A stretch of 64,000 nt of DNA. Origin: GWE2-42-39 sp942493345. GTDB taxonomy: Bacteria > Bacteroidota > Bacteroidia > Bacteroidales > Prolixibacteraceae. Made by a program: the position numbers and the translations under genes. Location of the stretch: contig OW818695.1 in assembly GCA_942493345.1 (NCBI GenBank), positions 2,852,001 to 2,916,000 on the forward strand. Reading direction: 5' to 3'. Under the pieces are notes generated by a model. That model was given only the letters and a program-made list of their open reading frames with translations. It had not been told where the DNA came from and did not search any database. Shown here piece by piece: positions 25,402 to 32,867 of this stretch; position 1 is the stretch's first letter, and the number at the start of each line of letters is the position of its first letter.

Positions 25402-25557
25402 TTACACTAATTTAGAAGCTGCTTTAACACAGGCAGTCCATTTTTTCGTCGGAGATGCTTTACGGATTAGTTTTGCTTTCGCTACAATCTTTTTCAGCTT
25501 CTCAGTCCCTTTGTTGGGCTTTCCACTTTTTTTAGTGGTTTTTGTTTTTGTTTTCAT
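25402..25557 (-). CDS. Lys-rich 51-aa protein, possible genome-condensing peptide
   Basis: ATG 25555-25557, stop 25402-25404. About 17 Lys/Arg in 51 residues and almost no acid residues; a KTKTKTTKKSGKPNKG start and a KKWTACVKAASKLV end. The composition resembles histone-like or capsid-internal basic peptides. It sits between two tail-anchored virion candidates in the late operon. It may neutralise packaged DNA; no homologue recognised. Confidence 0.65.
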   Translation of the reverse strand: MKTKTKTTKKSGKPNKGTEKLKKIVAKAKLIRKASPTKKWTACVKAASKLV

Positions 25558-25561
25558 GCAA

Positions 25562-25723
25562 TTACTTATTTAGGTATTTAAAAACAATAATTATTATCAG
25601 TGCTGATATACAAATCGTTAGCCCCGAAAAAATATACACGCTGGCCGGTACTTCAATTTCAACTGGCGGAAGATTGCCGGCTTCTAAATCTTTCATGAAT
25701 TTGCTATCAAAAAACTCGTTCAT
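25562..25723 (-). CDS. Small tail-anchored membrane protein, 53 aa
   Basis: ATG 25721-25723, stop 25562-25564. Acidic N-terminus, then one strong hydrophobic span (about residues 28-48) ending FKYLNK. Same architecture as the other late small membrane proteins; likely a virion membrane component. Confidence 0.7.
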   Translation of the reverse strand: MNEFFDSKFMKDLEAGNLPPVEIEVPASVYIFSGLTICISALIIIIVFKYLNK

Positions 25724-25724
25724 A

Positions 25725-26717
25725 TCAATTAATTTTTTGTCTCATTTTATTAATTAAACTATCGAAGTGAGGTACAACGGCCTGCAATGTTTTCCCTGAC
25801 GGGTAAGGCCAAAGCCCGTCATATTTATTTTTCACCAAAAAAGCGTTTTGTATCCCTTTTTCTTTCAGTTTTACATTTAAGTAAACTTCAAAAGCACGGG
25901 CAAAAAGTTCATTATGACGAATCCAGTATTCTGATATTTTTTCATTGTCAACCTGTTCTTTCAGAAACTTATAAAAGGCTGTATGATTATTACTATCAGC
26001 CCAAATTAGCTTGTGAATGATCATATTTGCATCGTAACGAAGGCTGTTTTTCGGGTAATCAATATCAGGGTTTTGAGAAACAGAACGCCCGGCAGTTAAT
26101 GACCGGTATCGTTTGTTTCTGCTATCCTGTTCAATGTAGGTTCCAAAGAAATAATCTAAAGCATGACCGTATTCATGCCCTAGCGAGCCTACACCGCCTT
26201 TTTGCTTGAATAGAATATCTTTTACCTGGTCTGTTGTTTTATTTCTGAAAATGGGTATTCCGGTAAGTGGATTAACTAATTTCTTCGCTTCATTAAACCG
26301 GGTAAGGTTGATCATTTCGGTAGTGGGTTCATAATGTGCTTTTGCTACACTACGTCCACGCGCGCCAAATGCAATCCCGATATGTTTTCCAAGTCCGATA
26401 TTAAAACCAAAACGTAGCACATTTTGAAGGTCGAAAAGCGCAATTTCACAGGCTAAAAGATAATTATAGCGATCTTCCTGGCTTAACCAGTTGCCGTATT
26501 CGAAACCTTTTAACTGAAATTTTTTACGAATTTCTTCCTGATCGAACGGATTGAACATTTTAGGCAATAAAAGGCTGAATCCGGGGCGAAATGCTTTCCA
26601 CATTTCCCGGAAACGTTTTTCGAGCCAGTAATGAGTTACTGCGCTATGCTTCAAAACATCGGACGGTACCGACGAATCAAGCCTTTTAATTACTGCCTGT
26701 TCGTTTGATCTGTTCAT
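25725..26717 (-). CDS. HExxH protein of the polyvalent-protein (LPD1-like) type
   Basis: 330 aa. The centre carries GSLGHEYGHALDYFFG (H181, E182, H185, D188), the zincin-like motif of the LPD1 domain found in large polyvalent proteins of phages and conjugative elements. No membrane segment. It is expressed among virion genes, so it may be packaged and enter the host, or act in maturation proteolysis. The start overlaps the upstream 39-aa gene by ATGA. Confidence 0.75.
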   Translation of the reverse strand: MNRSNEQAVIKRLDSSVPSDVLKHSAVTHYWLEKRFREMWKAFRPGFSLLLPKMFNPFDQEEIRKKFQLKGFEYGNWLSQEDRYNYLLACEIALFDLQNVLRFGFNIGLGKHIGIAFGARGRSVAKAHYEPTTEMINLTRFNEAKKLVNPLTGIPIFRNKTTDQVKDILFKQKGGVGSLGHEYGHALDYFFGTYIEQDSRNKRYRSLTAGRSVSQNPDIDYPKNSLRYDANMIIHKLIWADSNNHTAFYKFLKEQVDNEKISEYWIRHNELFARAFEVYLNVKLKEKGIQNAFLVKNKYDGLWPYPSGKTLQAVVPHFDSLINKMRQKIN

Positions 26718-26833
26718 TTTCTTTTACGTTTTCTCAGTTTTTCAAGTCGCATGCTTTTCAAAGTCGGAATTTCCCGTCCGGACAAAAATTCTTCTGACTT
26801 TTTCACTTTAACTATTGGCTTTTTAATTCTCAT
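26714..26833 (-). CDS. Basic 39-aa protein
   Basis: ATG 26831-26833, stop 26714-26716. Very basic, ending in LEKLRKRKRK. It overlaps the LPD1-like gene by 4 bp and starts 2 bp after the next upstream gene, so it is embedded in the operon and very likely translated. It may be a second DNA-binding virion peptide. Confidence 0.6.
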   Translation of the reverse strand: MRIKKPIVKVKKSEEFLSGREIPTLKSMRLEKLRKRKRK

Positions 26834-26834
26834 A

Positions 26835-27227
26835 TCACAAAAATTTAAAGATTACAATAATGAGAACAACAGCCCCGATAGCCAACCCGATCAGCTTCCA
26901 GTTAATTGTACCAGTAGCCGTTGCAGATGTTTCCGGTTGTGCAGTTAATGAAGTGGCAACCGTATCGGCAATTTTTATTTCCTGTCCAGACTGAATAGTA
27001 GAAATAAGTTTATTATAATATTCAACAGCACCATTTAGTTGTTTCTGTGCCTCTTCTACAAGCGGTAATTTTTTACGTTTAGCCCAACCTTCACCGGCTG
27101 ATTCAATGGCTCTTTGATAAGCGTCTTTTCGTTCAGAAAGGTATTTTTGTGCAGACGTAACTGCTTGTTCAGCAGCCAGCAGATCAGTTTCAGTAAAATC
27201 TGAATATTTCGAGTATGCTACTTTCAT
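26835..27227 (-). CDS. Tail-anchored late protein, 130 aa
   Basis: Helical N-terminal 90 residues (probable coiled coil), a short Thr/Ala linker, and one hydrophobic span at the C-terminus (about 108-128) ending IFKFL. Overlaps the 104-aa gene by 4 bp. Likely virion membrane protein. Confidence 0.7.
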   Translation of the reverse strand: MKVAYSKYSDFTETDLLAAEQAVTSAQKYLSERKDAYQRAIESAGEGWAKRKKLPLVEEAQKQLNGAVEYYNKLISTIQSGQEIKIADTVATSLTAQPETSATATGTINWKLIGLAIGAVVLIIVIFKFL

Positions 27228-27538
27228 TTTTTCCTTGCTTTTAGAATGATAATGAGAATAATTACCGCGAATGTTGCCCCTACAATGATCATTACAGTTT
27301 TTTGCTGGCTACTGGCAGTAGTTGATTCTGAAGCATTTTTTTGACCAACCAGTCCAAAAAGATTTGTAAGGAACGACGAACGCGCCGCAATTCCGGTTTG
27401 ATCGGTTATTTCTTCCTGCTGTTTGGTTTGCTCTTTTACTATCTTCTTTTGCCCGCCAAGTGCAAATAAATTAAGTCCCGAACCAATTGTATCAAAAAGA
27501 CTTCCTGCGGCATTGGCAATAGCTGTTATCGGGTCCAT
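27224..27538 (-). CDS. Tail-anchored late protein, 104 aa
   Basis: Amphipathic first 30 residues (FDTIGSGLNLFALGG), a Gln/Lys/Glu-rich middle, then a hydrophobic span at about 78-98 ending KARKK. Same layout as its neighbours; probably a virion membrane protein. Confidence 0.7.
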   Translation of the reverse strand: MDPITAIANAAGSLFDTIGSGLNLFALGGQKKIVKEQTKQQEEITDQTGIAARSSFLTNLFGLVGQKNASESTTASSQQKTVMIIVGATFAVIILIIILKARKK

Positions 27539-27563
27539 CTCGTAAAAATTTAGTTGTGGTCCA

Positions 27564-28025
27564 TTACTTTAAAATTTCCCCGTTTGGGTCAAATTCATGC
27601 ATAAACATGTATTGAGTTACTAAGCTGTACCCCGGAAAAAATAATTTAAACCGGGTATTGGTTTCATTACCCCATTTGCCATCAACAGCAATTGTAGAAA
27701 GCCCCCAGCTTGTTTTTTCTTTTGCTTTTTGGTTCAATACTTCCTGCACTTTAACCACTTCAACACCTTTTGAACCGTTTCCGAGCGGAAATTTCGCATG
27801 TCCAATATTATTTTCCCACCAGATATAGCTCGATGGAATTTGCTGTGTTTGCTTTAATGCTCCGGTATTGATCACCGGGTCGGTTTGCGTTCCGGTAGTT
27901 GCATCGGTTTCCGTTTCAGATCCCGCAGCTGCATTTTTTTTGTTGCGCCACCAGATTATTAAATAACTGATTCCTCCGGTTATCAGCAGGATAATCATGA
28001 TTGTAATAAATACGTTTTTTTTCAT
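27564..28025 (-). CDS. Membrane-anchored peptidoglycan-binding protein
   Basis: 153 aa from the ATG at 28023-28025 (a longer frame needs TTG). N-terminal membrane anchor at about 4-25, Thr-rich linker, then a PG_binding_1-like domain at about 83-150 with GSKGVEVVKVQEVLNQ and VDGKWGNETNTRFK, the hallmark pair of that fold. It would tether the virion, or its entry tube, to the cell wall. Confidence 0.75.
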   Translation of the reverse strand: MKKNVFITIMIILLITGGISYLIIWWRNKKNAAAGSETETDATTGTQTDPVINTGALKQTQQIPSSYIWWENNIGHAKFPLGNGSKGVEVVKVQEVLNQKAKEKTSWGLSTIAVDGKWGNETNTRFKLFFPGYSLVTQYMFMHEFDPNGEILK

Positions 28026-28026
28026 G

Positions 28027-28488
28027 TTAAAAAGGGATTTCGTTGTCTTCAAAGATTTTTCGTACAGCTTTCAGATCATTACCGTCAAGTTCAGCTTTCA
28101 GCCATCCGATCAGGTTTTTTTCGGGAGAAAACAGGGTTTTGTCTATCCAGTTTGAAGCCAGACTAGTCCCGTTGTATGGTTTGGTTCCAAATTTCTTAAT
28201 CACAAACAACAGATCATCCTTATTCAGATTTTTCAGATTGTTGATAATCGTTTCTTCATCGGTACCGTATTGGTCCATCGCTGAAAGTATATTTTCAACA
28301 ATCAGCTTTGCCTGGTTATCGCTTATTGACAGGTTATTTGCATTTACCTTCAGATCATCAATAAGGCGAATATCATCCTCTTTTTTTCGCCGGATCAGCA
28401 GATAAACAATAACAATTAAAATTAGCACTGTAAAAATCAGTATGTATTTATACTTCGATACAAACAATGCGGCGACCTGGTAATTCAT
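28027..28488 (-). CDS. Membrane-anchored protein with annexin-like repeat
   Basis: 153 aa, ATG 28486-28488. One membrane span at about 14-32, then a helical domain. Residues 60-101 read like one annexin repeat: AKLIVENILSAMDQYGTDEETIINNL, with GTDEE at 75-79, the type II calcium-loop start in annexins, then DDLLFVIKKFG. A second partial helix set follows. Annexin repeats bind acidic membranes through calcium. The match is by pattern only and needs a profile search. Two bp upstream of the peptidoglycan-binding gene. Confidence 0.6.
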   Translation of the reverse strand: MNYQVAALFVSKYKYILIFTVLILIVIVYLLIRRKKEDDIRLIDDLKVNANNLSISDNQAKLIVENILSAMDQYGTDEETIINNLKNLNKDDLLFVIKKFGTKPYNGTSLASNWIDKTLFSPEKNLIGWLKAELDGNDLKAVRKIFEDNEIPF

Positions 28489-28490
28489 AG

Positions 28491-29231
28491 CTACTTTATT
28501 AATAAGATGAATACTACAATTGCGAGGGCCGCAATCAAAATTGTTTTCAGATCGATTGTAACTGTCGGAGTAGTATAATCCGGTATTTCATCAAGTGAAA
28601 CCTTTTCTTGTACAACCGTTTTTTTAACTTGTTCCTGTTGATTAGTAGCATATAAAGCGGGTTCAATTATCTGTTTTGTCGCAGACATTACAGGAACTGA
28701 GGCAACCGGTTGCGCTCCTGGTTCTACTTTCATATTTCGAAACCATTGCCCAACAGTCGGGTTGAATAAATCTTCAGAATACTCCTGAAAATCATAAAGT
28801 GATGAAAAAGAAGAAAATATCATATCTTGAATTTTTTTGATTTCATGAGAAATCCTTTTCAGTTCATTCTTAGTTTCAATATCTCCGTATTTATTTGCCT
28901 GAAACTGAAGGGCTGAACGGTACATATTTAATAGTCGTAAAGTATGACTATCGTTAGTGAAAGGAAGAACATCAGCAAGGGTATAAACACACGTTTTCAG
29001 ACTATTTTCAAATGTTCCGGCCAATTGATTGAAAGCAAAATTATCCGCCTCAATTTCATTGGTAGTTTGTAAAACGTAATGTCCTTCTTCATGTGCCAGT
29101 ATGAACTTTTTAAAACCATCCGGTAACTTATTCCACACGCGAGCGTTTAAAAAAATTTCACCTGTCAGCCTGTTTACCCTTGCTGGTGTAATACTAAGAT
29201 TTTCAACGAACGTTATTTTTTGGCCCGACAT
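28491..29231 (-). CDS. Tail-anchored zinc-metallopeptidase-like protein
   Basis: 246 aa. HEEGH at 47-51 with a downstream EIEADNFA stretch (59-66) supplying the third acidic ligand, the pattern of M48/ImmA-type gluzincins. A linker follows with the EPGAQP motif also found in the 188-aa protein. One C-terminal span at about 224-245 ends LLIK. It may act in virion maturation or cut a host protein at entry. Confidence 0.75.
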   Translation of the reverse strand: MSGQKITFVENLSITPARVNRLTGEIFLNARVWNKLPDGFKKFILAHEEGHYVLQTTNEIEADNFAFNQLAGTFENSLKTCVYTLADVLPFTNDSHTLRLLNMYRSALQFQANKYGDIETKNELKRISHEIKKIQDMIFSSFSSLYDFQEYSEDLFNPTVGQWFRNMKVEPGAQPVASVPVMSATKQIIEPALYATNQQEQVKKTVVQEKVSLDEIPDYTTPTVTIDLKTILIAALAIVVFILLIK

Positions 29232-29237
29232 AGCGGT

Positions 29238-29360
29238 TTATTTACCGGCTTCAGTTTCGGTTTTGGCAGCGTTTTGCTTTGCCCAATACCAGTAACCAAG
29301 AATAACGACAACAAGGGCGACAACGCCCCAAACGATGTACTTTTTCGTGTTTGAGTTCAT
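29238..29360 (-). CDS. Small membrane protein, 40 aa
   Basis: ATG 29358-29360, stop 29238-29240. One span at about 8-26 ending in GYWYWAK. Fits tightly between neighbours (6 and 3 bp). Probable minor virion membrane protein. Confidence 0.65.
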   Translation of the reverse strand: MNSNTKKYIVWGVVALVVVILGYWYWAKQNAAKTETEAGK

Positions 29361-29363
29361 AAC

Positions 29364-30248
29364 TTATTTTTTAAGTAGTTTGAAAATGACAAATGCAACA
29401 ATGCCAATCAGCAGGTATTTAATCCATGTATGCGAAGAAACTGGGGCATTCGTTACCGGTTCCTGTACGGCTGTTTTTTGGCTTGTTACCTGTTTTAGTA
29501 GATTGGTGACAGTTGCCATTAAATCACTGTTTGAAGGAGAAACAGTTGCTTGAACAGGGGCAGTAATAGGTGCGATTCCTGTAATAATTTTCACCGTATC
29601 CTGATAATTTTCTTTTACATCAATAGGAACAGAGTTTTTTATCGGACTACTTGAAATAGAATCAATAGATGGTTTTGTTTCAATATATGAAAGCTGTTTT
29701 TCTTGAAATATATCCGGTGGTCTAACAGTCGGCGCATCAATTATTTTTGGAATCCGGATAGATTCAATGGTCAATGTGTTCTCGATATTGGAAACCGGTT
29801 TCTCATTAAATATATCAGGCGGTACAGCCGCAGGTATATCTTTCAACCCTCCATATATCGGACCAGATACCCCATCGTCTAACGGTAATCCTTTAGCTAT
29901 TTTTTCAAGCCATTCATTCAGTTGTTCTTGAGACATTGGTATAGCCGGAGTAATTACTTCACTAGCCAATGATTCGTTTAAATCAGGTATATTAAAATCC
30001 CAAAGTGGCACAGGTTGAATAACAGGCGGTACAGCCGCAGGTAAATCAATAATTTTAAAACTTGAATCAATTATTAGACTAGATAAATCAGCCAGAGATA
30101 AATTTTGTAATCCGCTCAAATCTGGAATAATAATTTTTCCAAGATCTTTAAATGATGGACTAACAGTAACCGCATCTACCTTATTTGTAGTTTTAGGAAC
30201 TAGACTTAATTTGCGTATATTATCGTCTATGTATTTCGGAAGATTCAT
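29364..30248 (-). CDS. Tail-anchored late protein with internal repeats, 294 aa
   Basis: Contains repeated Pro-rich units, LPAAVPPVIQP (about residue 69), IPAAVPPDIF (about 137) and APTVRPPDIF (about 171), each followed by an acidic or Ser-rich stretch. One hydrophobic span at the extreme C-terminus ends FKLLKK. An extended, repeat-built stalk on a membrane anchor is the simplest reading; function unknown. Confidence 0.65.
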   Translation of the reverse strand: MNLPKYIDDNIRKLSLVPKTTNKVDAVTVSPSFKDLGKIIIPDLSGLQNLSLADLSSLIIDSSFKIIDLPAAVPPVIQPVPLWDFNIPDLNESLASEVITPAIPMSQEQLNEWLEKIAKGLPLDDGVSGPIYGGLKDIPAAVPPDIFNEKPVSNIENTLTIESIRIPKIIDAPTVRPPDIFQEKQLSYIETKPSIDSISSSPIKNSVPIDVKENYQDTVKIITGIAPITAPVQATVSPSNSDLMATVTNLLKQVTSQKTAVQEPVTNAPVSSHTWIKYLLIGIVAFVIFKLLKK

Positions 30249-30250
30249 GA

Positions 30251-30817
30251 TTATTTCTTTTTAAGAAACATTACGATAACCAGAACAGCAATAAAAATAC
30301 CGGCAACTATTAACAACCATGTTTTTACGTTACTTGTACTCTCAGCTTCCTTTTGCTCAAGTGATAATTTATACATCTGATCCTGTAATTCGAGTTGGCT
30401 TGCCGATTGTCCTGATACCCCTGTATCAACATTTTTACCGTTTAACAGGCTCGAAATTCCCTGATATATTGAACTTGCACCCGTAAGTACCGCCCCTGCA
30501 TTATTGAAAACATTGAGAAACCCATTCCAGAACCCGCTTTTCTTTTCAGCTTCCATAGTGGTTGCCTGTGCGGTTTTGGTTGCTGAGTAAGTAGCAAGTT
30601 TAGCAGTTTCAAGCCCTTCTATTCCACTGAACTGGCTCATCCCTAAATATACGATCTCAAACAGATCACGTAAAAAAGGTTCGCCATAAACCAGGTACGC
30701 ATCAAGTATCGGCTGCGCTCCAGGTTCTTTTTTTATATTGTAACGCGAAAACAACAAACGCACACTTTCCGGGTGTGCGTCTGCCGTCAACTGCGCTAAT
30801 CGAATAGCACCCTTCAC
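30251..30817 (-). CDS. Tail-anchored late protein, 188 aa
   Basis: GTG start 5 codons' distance or less from the capsid-candidate stop (2 bp gap). Residues 31-36 are EPGAQP, shared with the 246-aa metallopeptidase. There is an amphipathic middle (GFLNVFNNAGAVLTGASSIYQ) and a C-terminal span at about 164-184 ending FLKKK. Probable major membrane-associated virion protein because it directly follows the capsid candidate. Confidence 0.65.
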   Translation of the reverse strand: MKGAIRLAQLTADAHPESVRLLFSRYNIKKEPGAQPILDAYLVYGEPFLRDLFEIVYLGMSQFSGIEGLETAKLATYSATKTAQATTMEAEKKSGFWNGFLNVFNNAGAVLTGASSIYQGISSLLNGKNVDTGVSGQSASQLELQDQMYKLSLEQKEAESTSNVKTWLLIVAGIFIAVLVIVMFLKKK

Positions 30818-30819
30818 GA

Positions 30820-31554
30820 TTAATAGAATTTACGCATTACACCTTCGTTTGCAAGTGATGCCTTTGCATGTAATTCGGCGGCTCCGTTCTTAATTGCACC
30901 TAAAAAGAAGGTAAATGTCACAACACGTCCGGCTTTCAATGTAAAAACCATTGTGGTTTGATCATCCAACTGGAAGTTTTGAAGCGGAATTTCTACACGC
31001 TTATCATCGGTCTGGTTGGCATTTTTGTAATTGCCAGGAACGATAGGATCGTAACCCAAACCAGCAAACGGAGAAATTTTTTGCGTGTAAATACTTTCCT
31101 CAAACTGATCGCTGTTATTCACAAGCATTTTCAATCCTGTAAAACGTACAGGGTTCCGATTAATGAATTCCTTAAAGTGAGCAATTTTACCAGGTTTACC
31201 GATACAAACAATTTCGGCTCCCGAAGCATTAATAATTGTACCATCGCTAACAATTGCAGCAACTGCGTTTCCCGATGGATCTTTAATATCAGCAGCGACT
31301 GTTAAATACCCTGGGTGTAAAGCCAAAATACGGTCAACAGCTGAAGCGCCGGTATTGGTAATTTGAATAGAATACGTTTTTCCTGACTTGTCTTCATTAG
31401 AGAAAGAAGACGAACCGCCGGTAAATTGTAATGAAGGGTCTGCGAATCCACTGTATCTGCGAAGTATTTCCTCGTTTGCAAATTCCTGGCCTTCGTAGCC
31501 AGCAAAATCGCTGCCTAAATTTTTAGCAGCAAGATTTCTTATTGATTTTTCCAT
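30820..31554 (-). CDS. Candidate major capsid protein (jelly-roll type)
   Basis: 244 aa, first substantial gene of the late operon. No membrane span, no signal peptide. Alternating hydrophobic strands over almost the entire length, with few helices (N-terminal 30 residues only). A middle stretch NRNPVRFTGLKMLVNN, then QFEESIYTQKISPF and a C-terminal VVTFTFFLGA strand. Position, absence of any other capsid gene and the surrounding membrane proteins suggest it builds the shell. At 244 aa it would be a small double jelly roll, or a single one. This is inference; no homology was tested. Confidence 0.5.
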   Translation of the reverse strand: MEKSIRNLAAKNLGSDFAGYEGQEFANEEILRRYSGFADPSLQFTGGSSSFSNEDKSGKTYSIQITNTGASAVDRILALHPGYLTVAADIKDPSGNAVAAIVSDGTIINASGAEIVCIGKPGKIAHFKEFINRNPVRFTGLKMLVNNSDQFEESIYTQKISPFAGLGYDPIVPGNYKNANQTDDKRVEIPLQNFQLDDQTTMVFTLKAGRVVTFTFFLGAIKNGAAELHAKASLANEGVMRKFY

Positions 31555-31588
31555 TGTTAATTTTTGTGTAGTTAAAAATTCGGGTTAA

Positions 31589-31687
31589 TTAAGCTAGCTT
31601 AGTTGCTTTCCATTGCTTATAAGCCAAATAGGCAACCAATACCATTGTGATTGCTACAATCCAGAAAACGGGTTTAATTTTGTACAT
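31589..31687 (-). CDS. Small membrane protein, 32 aa
   Basis: ATG 31685-31687, stop 31589-31591. One hydrophobic span (about residues 7-23) followed by KQWKATKLA. First gene of the late transcript, 34 bp before the capsid candidate. Such tiny single-span proteins are usual in membrane-containing phages. Confidence 0.6.
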   Translation of the reverse strand: MYKIKPVFWIVAITMVLVAYLAYKQWKATKLA

Positions 31688-31817
31688 GATAAAATGTTTT
31701 GGTTCAAAAAAAATTAATGATTGAACCCGAAATTACCACTACTGTACAAGTCACTTAGCGGATACTGAAAGCAACTTAAAGCAAGTGAGTTTTTTACAAC
31801 TTTATCAAGTTTTATCA

Positions 31818-31845
31818 AAGCAAAAAGCCCGGAGAATTCCGGGCT
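31818..31845 (-). terminator. Intrinsic terminator ending the packaging/lysis operon
   Basis: Minus-strand stem AGCCCGGA/TCCGGGCT (31826-31845) followed on that strand by TTTTTG. It separates the 31.9-36.1 kb block from the late block; the late promoter must lie in 31688-31817, where I could not place clear boxes. Confidence 0.85.
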
Positions 31846-31885
31846 AATTGTTCAGATGAATGATATTGAAAAGGGAAACGAGAGT

Positions 31886-32086
31886 TCAAAACGTAACAAC
31901 CAGCTTTTTATTTAGCCACGATATTTGTAAAGGGGTAAGCCATTTTTGGCTAACAGTATAATCCATTTCCTGAAGCTGTGGCAAATACAACTTATTACAG
32001 TACCGGCGAAGCGTTGAAGCTGGAATACCTACCTTCTTTGCATATTCGCTTTTAAGCATAGCTGTATTTTGCTGATTTTCATTCAT
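31886..32086 (-). CDS. Small HTH protein resembling DUF4248, 66 aa
   Basis: Residues about 10-55 contain a helix-turn-helix: KSEYAKKVGIPASTLRRYC, then the YTVSQKWLTPLQISWL stretch seen in the DUF4248 family of Bacteroidota mobile elements. It overlaps the upstream 68-aa gene by ATGA and lies just before the operon terminator. It may control the late promoter downstream (inference). Confidence 0.65.
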   Translation of the reverse strand: MNENQQNTAMLKSEYAKKVGIPASTLRRYCNKLYLPQLQEMDYTVSQKWLTPLQISWLNKKLVVTF

Positions 32087-32289
32087 GCGAATAGTCTTAA
32101 ACCACTTTTTTTAAACCACTTTATAAACCTGGCAAACCATGAATTTCTTTTCGGAGTCGGAATTTGTTTTTTACTGGCTATAATCCTTCTTTCAGGGTGC
32201 GATGGTTCCGGGAGGCTAATTAATTGCGTGGCTGGTGACAGGAACCTAAATACATAATCTGGCAAACGTCCGGGAGTTGGTTTTCTCAT
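32083..32289 (-). CDS. Basic protein with amphipathic C-terminus, 68 aa
   Basis: Starts in a TAATG overlap with the ATPase stop, so translation is probably coupled. Pro/Arg-rich first 50 residues; the last 20 (SWFARFIKWFKKSGLRLF) form a strongly cationic amphipathic helix like membrane-disrupting peptides. It could be a lysis peptide (disruptin-like), or bind the virion membrane or DNA during packaging. Confidence 0.6.
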   Translation of the reverse strand: MRKPTPGRLPDYVFRFLSPATQLISLPEPSHPERRIIASKKQIPTPKRNSWFARFIKWFKKSGLRLFA

Positions 32290-32867
32290 TACTTAAATTT
32301 TATCAGTTCGTAATAGTGTTGATTAGTTTCAGCTTGTTTATTGATCCGCGCCTGGTGTGCAATCATTTCATCCAAGTTCCGCAGTTCATCTTTTCGGCGG
32401 ACAATGTTGTCAACGGTCTTAAATAAAAATAGATCGGTGCAGTTTGTAAATGCCTGGGGCGGTACATCGGTAAACCCGTGAGCAATAAGCATCAGGTCAA
32501 TCATTTTTTGGCGGCGGCGGATGTACAGGTATTTCAACCAGTCGTTTGTATTTGCCATGAGGTAGCTCCGGCAGTCATCGAAAGCCAGGAACCCATCAAA
32601 ATAATAGTCGCGAAGCCGTTCCATTGCGGCCTGATCTTCTTTATTAATAAATGTCCAGATGTACCGGCGAATACCTTCAAACTGAAAATCGGAAGGTTTT
32701 TGCAATGTTGTTTCCGGGCAATCAGTCCATTCAGCCGCATCCGGGGTAATAATTAAGGCTTTGCGTCCCGGTTTCGAAACGTAGGTTTCAATTATTTTCC
32801 GGGCTAAAGTACTTTTACCGGTGCCGTTGAAGCCTAAAACTATGGTCTGTTTAGTTGCCCGTTGCAT
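32289..32867 (-). CDS. Genome-packaging P-loop ATPase candidate
   Basis: 192 aa. Walker A GFNGTGKS at 12-19, Walker B DGFLAFDD at 91-98, then a conserved RRR sensor-like stretch (YIRRRQKM). The size, single-domain build and FDD Walker B resemble the FtsK/HerA-type packaging ATPases of internal-membrane viruses rather than phage terminases. Overlaps the endolysin gene by 17 bp and the 68-aa gene by 1 bp. A Zot-like role in filamentous-phage assembly is an alternative, but there is no filamentous gene set here. Confidence 0.72.
   Translation of the reverse strand: MQRATKQTIVLGFNGTGKSTLARKIIETYVSKPGRKALIITPDAAEWTDCPETTLQKPSDFQFEGIRRYIWTFINKEDQAAMERLRDYYFDGFLAFDDCRSYLMANTNDWLKYLYIRRRQKMIDLMLIAHGFTDVPPQAFTNCTDLFLFKTVDNIVRRKDELRNLDEMIAHQARINKQAETNQHYYELIKFK

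Noticed and set aside
32289..32867. Zot-like filamentous phage assembly ATPase
   Set aside because: No replication initiator, pIII/pVIII-like or other filamentous genes, and the element is far too large.
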